Positions 5,971-6,448 of a DNA stretch of 6,448 nucleotides are shown here, piece after piece. Location of the stretch: NCBI GenBank assembly GCA_003538975.1, contig DPQQ01000010.1:1-6448 (forward strand), in the 5' to 3' direction. The stretch comes from Clostridiales bacterium (GTDB lineage Bacteria > Bacillota > Clostridia > Christensenellales > Borkfalkiaceae). Under the pieces are notes generated by a model, which was not told the DNA's origin, ran no database searches, and saw nothing but the letters and a program-made list of their open reading frames with translations. The position numbers and the translations under genes are program-made. Each line of letters begins with the position of its first letter. Position 1 is the first letter of the stretch.

Positions 5971-5993
5971 AGGCGTGACATTAAGCCACGCCT
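5971..5993. terminator. hairpin after the recombinase, a better terminator on the - strand
   Basis: AGGCGTG (5971-5977) pairs with CACGCCT (5987-5993) over a 9-nt loop, 22 bp after the tnpX stop. On the + strand it is followed by AACTCTG, with no T run. Read on the - strand it is followed by TTTCTCTT, like a real intrinsic terminator. It may stop incoming antisense transcription, or be part of the element end. Confidence 0.5.
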
Positions 5994-6035
5994 AACTCTG
6001 AACCTTGCGCCTTTACCTGAAATTCCCTATAGGAA

Positions 6036-6059
6036 CTGCGGTTTGTCCGGGGCTTTTTT
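6036..6059 (+). terminator. possible weak terminator of the recombinase operon
   Basis: CGG (6039-6041) and CCG (6047-6049) can pair, with C6036 and T6037 extending the stem past a bulge, followed directly by a run of six Ts (6054-6059). The stem is short and imperfect. The GC-rich stretch followed by T6 fits the place where the operon should end. Confidence 0.3.
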
Positions 6060-6081
6060 ATTTTCCGATATGTTTTTTATT

Positions 6082-6098
6082 TATAGTCTATAGTCTAT
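6082..6098 (+). repeat. short tandem repeat TATAGTC x2 plus TAT
   Basis: TATAGTC occurs twice back to back (6082-6088 and 6089-6095), followed by a partial third unit. It lies about 135 bp after the recombinase stop in the AT-rich stretch. It may be a simple-sequence repeat or part of an attachment region. Confidence 0.6.
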
Positions 6099-6374
6099 GG
6101 TTTGTATTCTTATTTACACTAAAGATTTTTAATTTTTTATAATTTACTATTACTTTATTATATTGTCTGACTCATATAAGAGCTGACTTAACGAGAGATA
6201 AAACCAAGCGGTCGGAAGAAATTAAAAAATATTTTAAAAATTTTTTTATCGTATTGCAACAAAACTCACCTTACATGCGTTTAACGAGTGTAAATAAAAT
6301 GAAGCGACCGCCAAGGAGCTTTTAAGACAAAAAAGTTCCGCAATACATATCAAGTTGCTTCGGGAGGATATATT

Positions 6375-6448
6375 ATGAAATTGAAAAGTAAGATTATCGC
6401 ATTATCGCTTTCTGCAGTAATGGCGGCGTCGGCGTTTGCTTTTACGGC
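6375..6448 (+). CDS. N-terminus of a secreted protein (3' end missing)
   Basis: The gene starts at ATG 6375 with GGGAGG (6362-6367) 7 bp upstream and runs off the right edge after 24 codons. The visible residues form a classic Sec signal peptide: a basic start (MKLKSK), a hydrophobic core (IIALSLSAVMAA) and a likely signal peptidase I site at or after SAFA (residues 19-22). The product is therefore exported, but nothing of the mature protein is visible and its function cannot be named. It is probably a chromosomal neighbour of the element, or possibly cargo, given the AT-rich gap before it. Confidence 0.75.
   Translation, partial: MKLKSKIIALSLSAVMAASAFAFT

Larger units (their letters stand above)
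5949..6374. other. gene-free region likely holding the element end
   Basis: No credible gene is seen in these 426 bp. The first 105 bp are GC-moderate and contain the two hairpins. From about 6055 the DNA becomes strongly AT-rich, with runs of T and A (for example 6223-6248). A 7-bp tandem repeat lies at 6082-6098. GCGGTCG (6208-6214) recurs inverted as CGACCGC (6305-6311). I could not identify a confident promoter for the gene at 6375. The change in base composition after the recombinase is where an element-to-chromosome junction would be expected. Confidence 0.55.

Overview
The window looks like one end of an integrative mobile element, probably conjugative, in a Gram-positive Clostridia-type bacterium. 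Supporting signs are strong GGAGG ribosome-binding sites, a Tn4451-type recombinase gene set (tnpV, tnpW-like, tnpX-like), the cysteine-repeat surface modules common in gut Firmicutes, and a typical Gram-positive signal peptide at the right edge. The species cannot be read from the sequence.

Layout, all on the + strand. Positions 1-939 hold the 3' part of a gene for a membrane-anchored protein: about six 38-39-residue Cys-rich repeats, then a two-helix membrane hairpin resembling TrbC/VirB2 conjugative pilins. A probable terminator follows. A clear promoter (1026-1054) then drives an AbiE toxin-antitoxin pair: an AbiEi/DUF6088-like winged-helix antitoxin (1102-1722), overlapped by 14 bp by an AbiEii nucleotidyltransferase toxin (1709-2989) with an unusual C-terminal extension of about 120 residues. 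A strong terminator with a UUCG loop closes this unit.

A 170-bp gap (3036-3204) carries a long inverted repeat and then a promoter whose -10/start region is overlapped by a TCGTAT-TG-ATACGA palindrome. This promoter leads the recombination operon: tnpV-like (3205-3561), a 40-residue one-helix membrane peptide (3575-3697), a small basic ribbon-helix-helix-like protein (3711-3935), a TnpW-like reading frame with ACG where its start codon should be (3991-4278), and a 557-residue large serine recombinase (4275-5948) whose ATG overlaps the tnpW-like stop.

After the recombinase come a short hairpin, a T-rich stop signal and about 300 bp of AT-rich DNA without genes. The first 24 codons of a secreted protein (6375 onward) then begin. 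The element end most likely lies in this gap, but the window does not contain the other end, so the junction cannot be placed. My reading is that the recombinase operon moves the element, the AbiE pair stabilises it or defends against phage, and the left-edge gene belongs to the conjugation or surface machinery. The most notable points are the missing canonical start in the tnpW-like gene, the fusion of Cys-repeat modules to a pilin-like membrane hairpin, and the extended AbiEii toxin.
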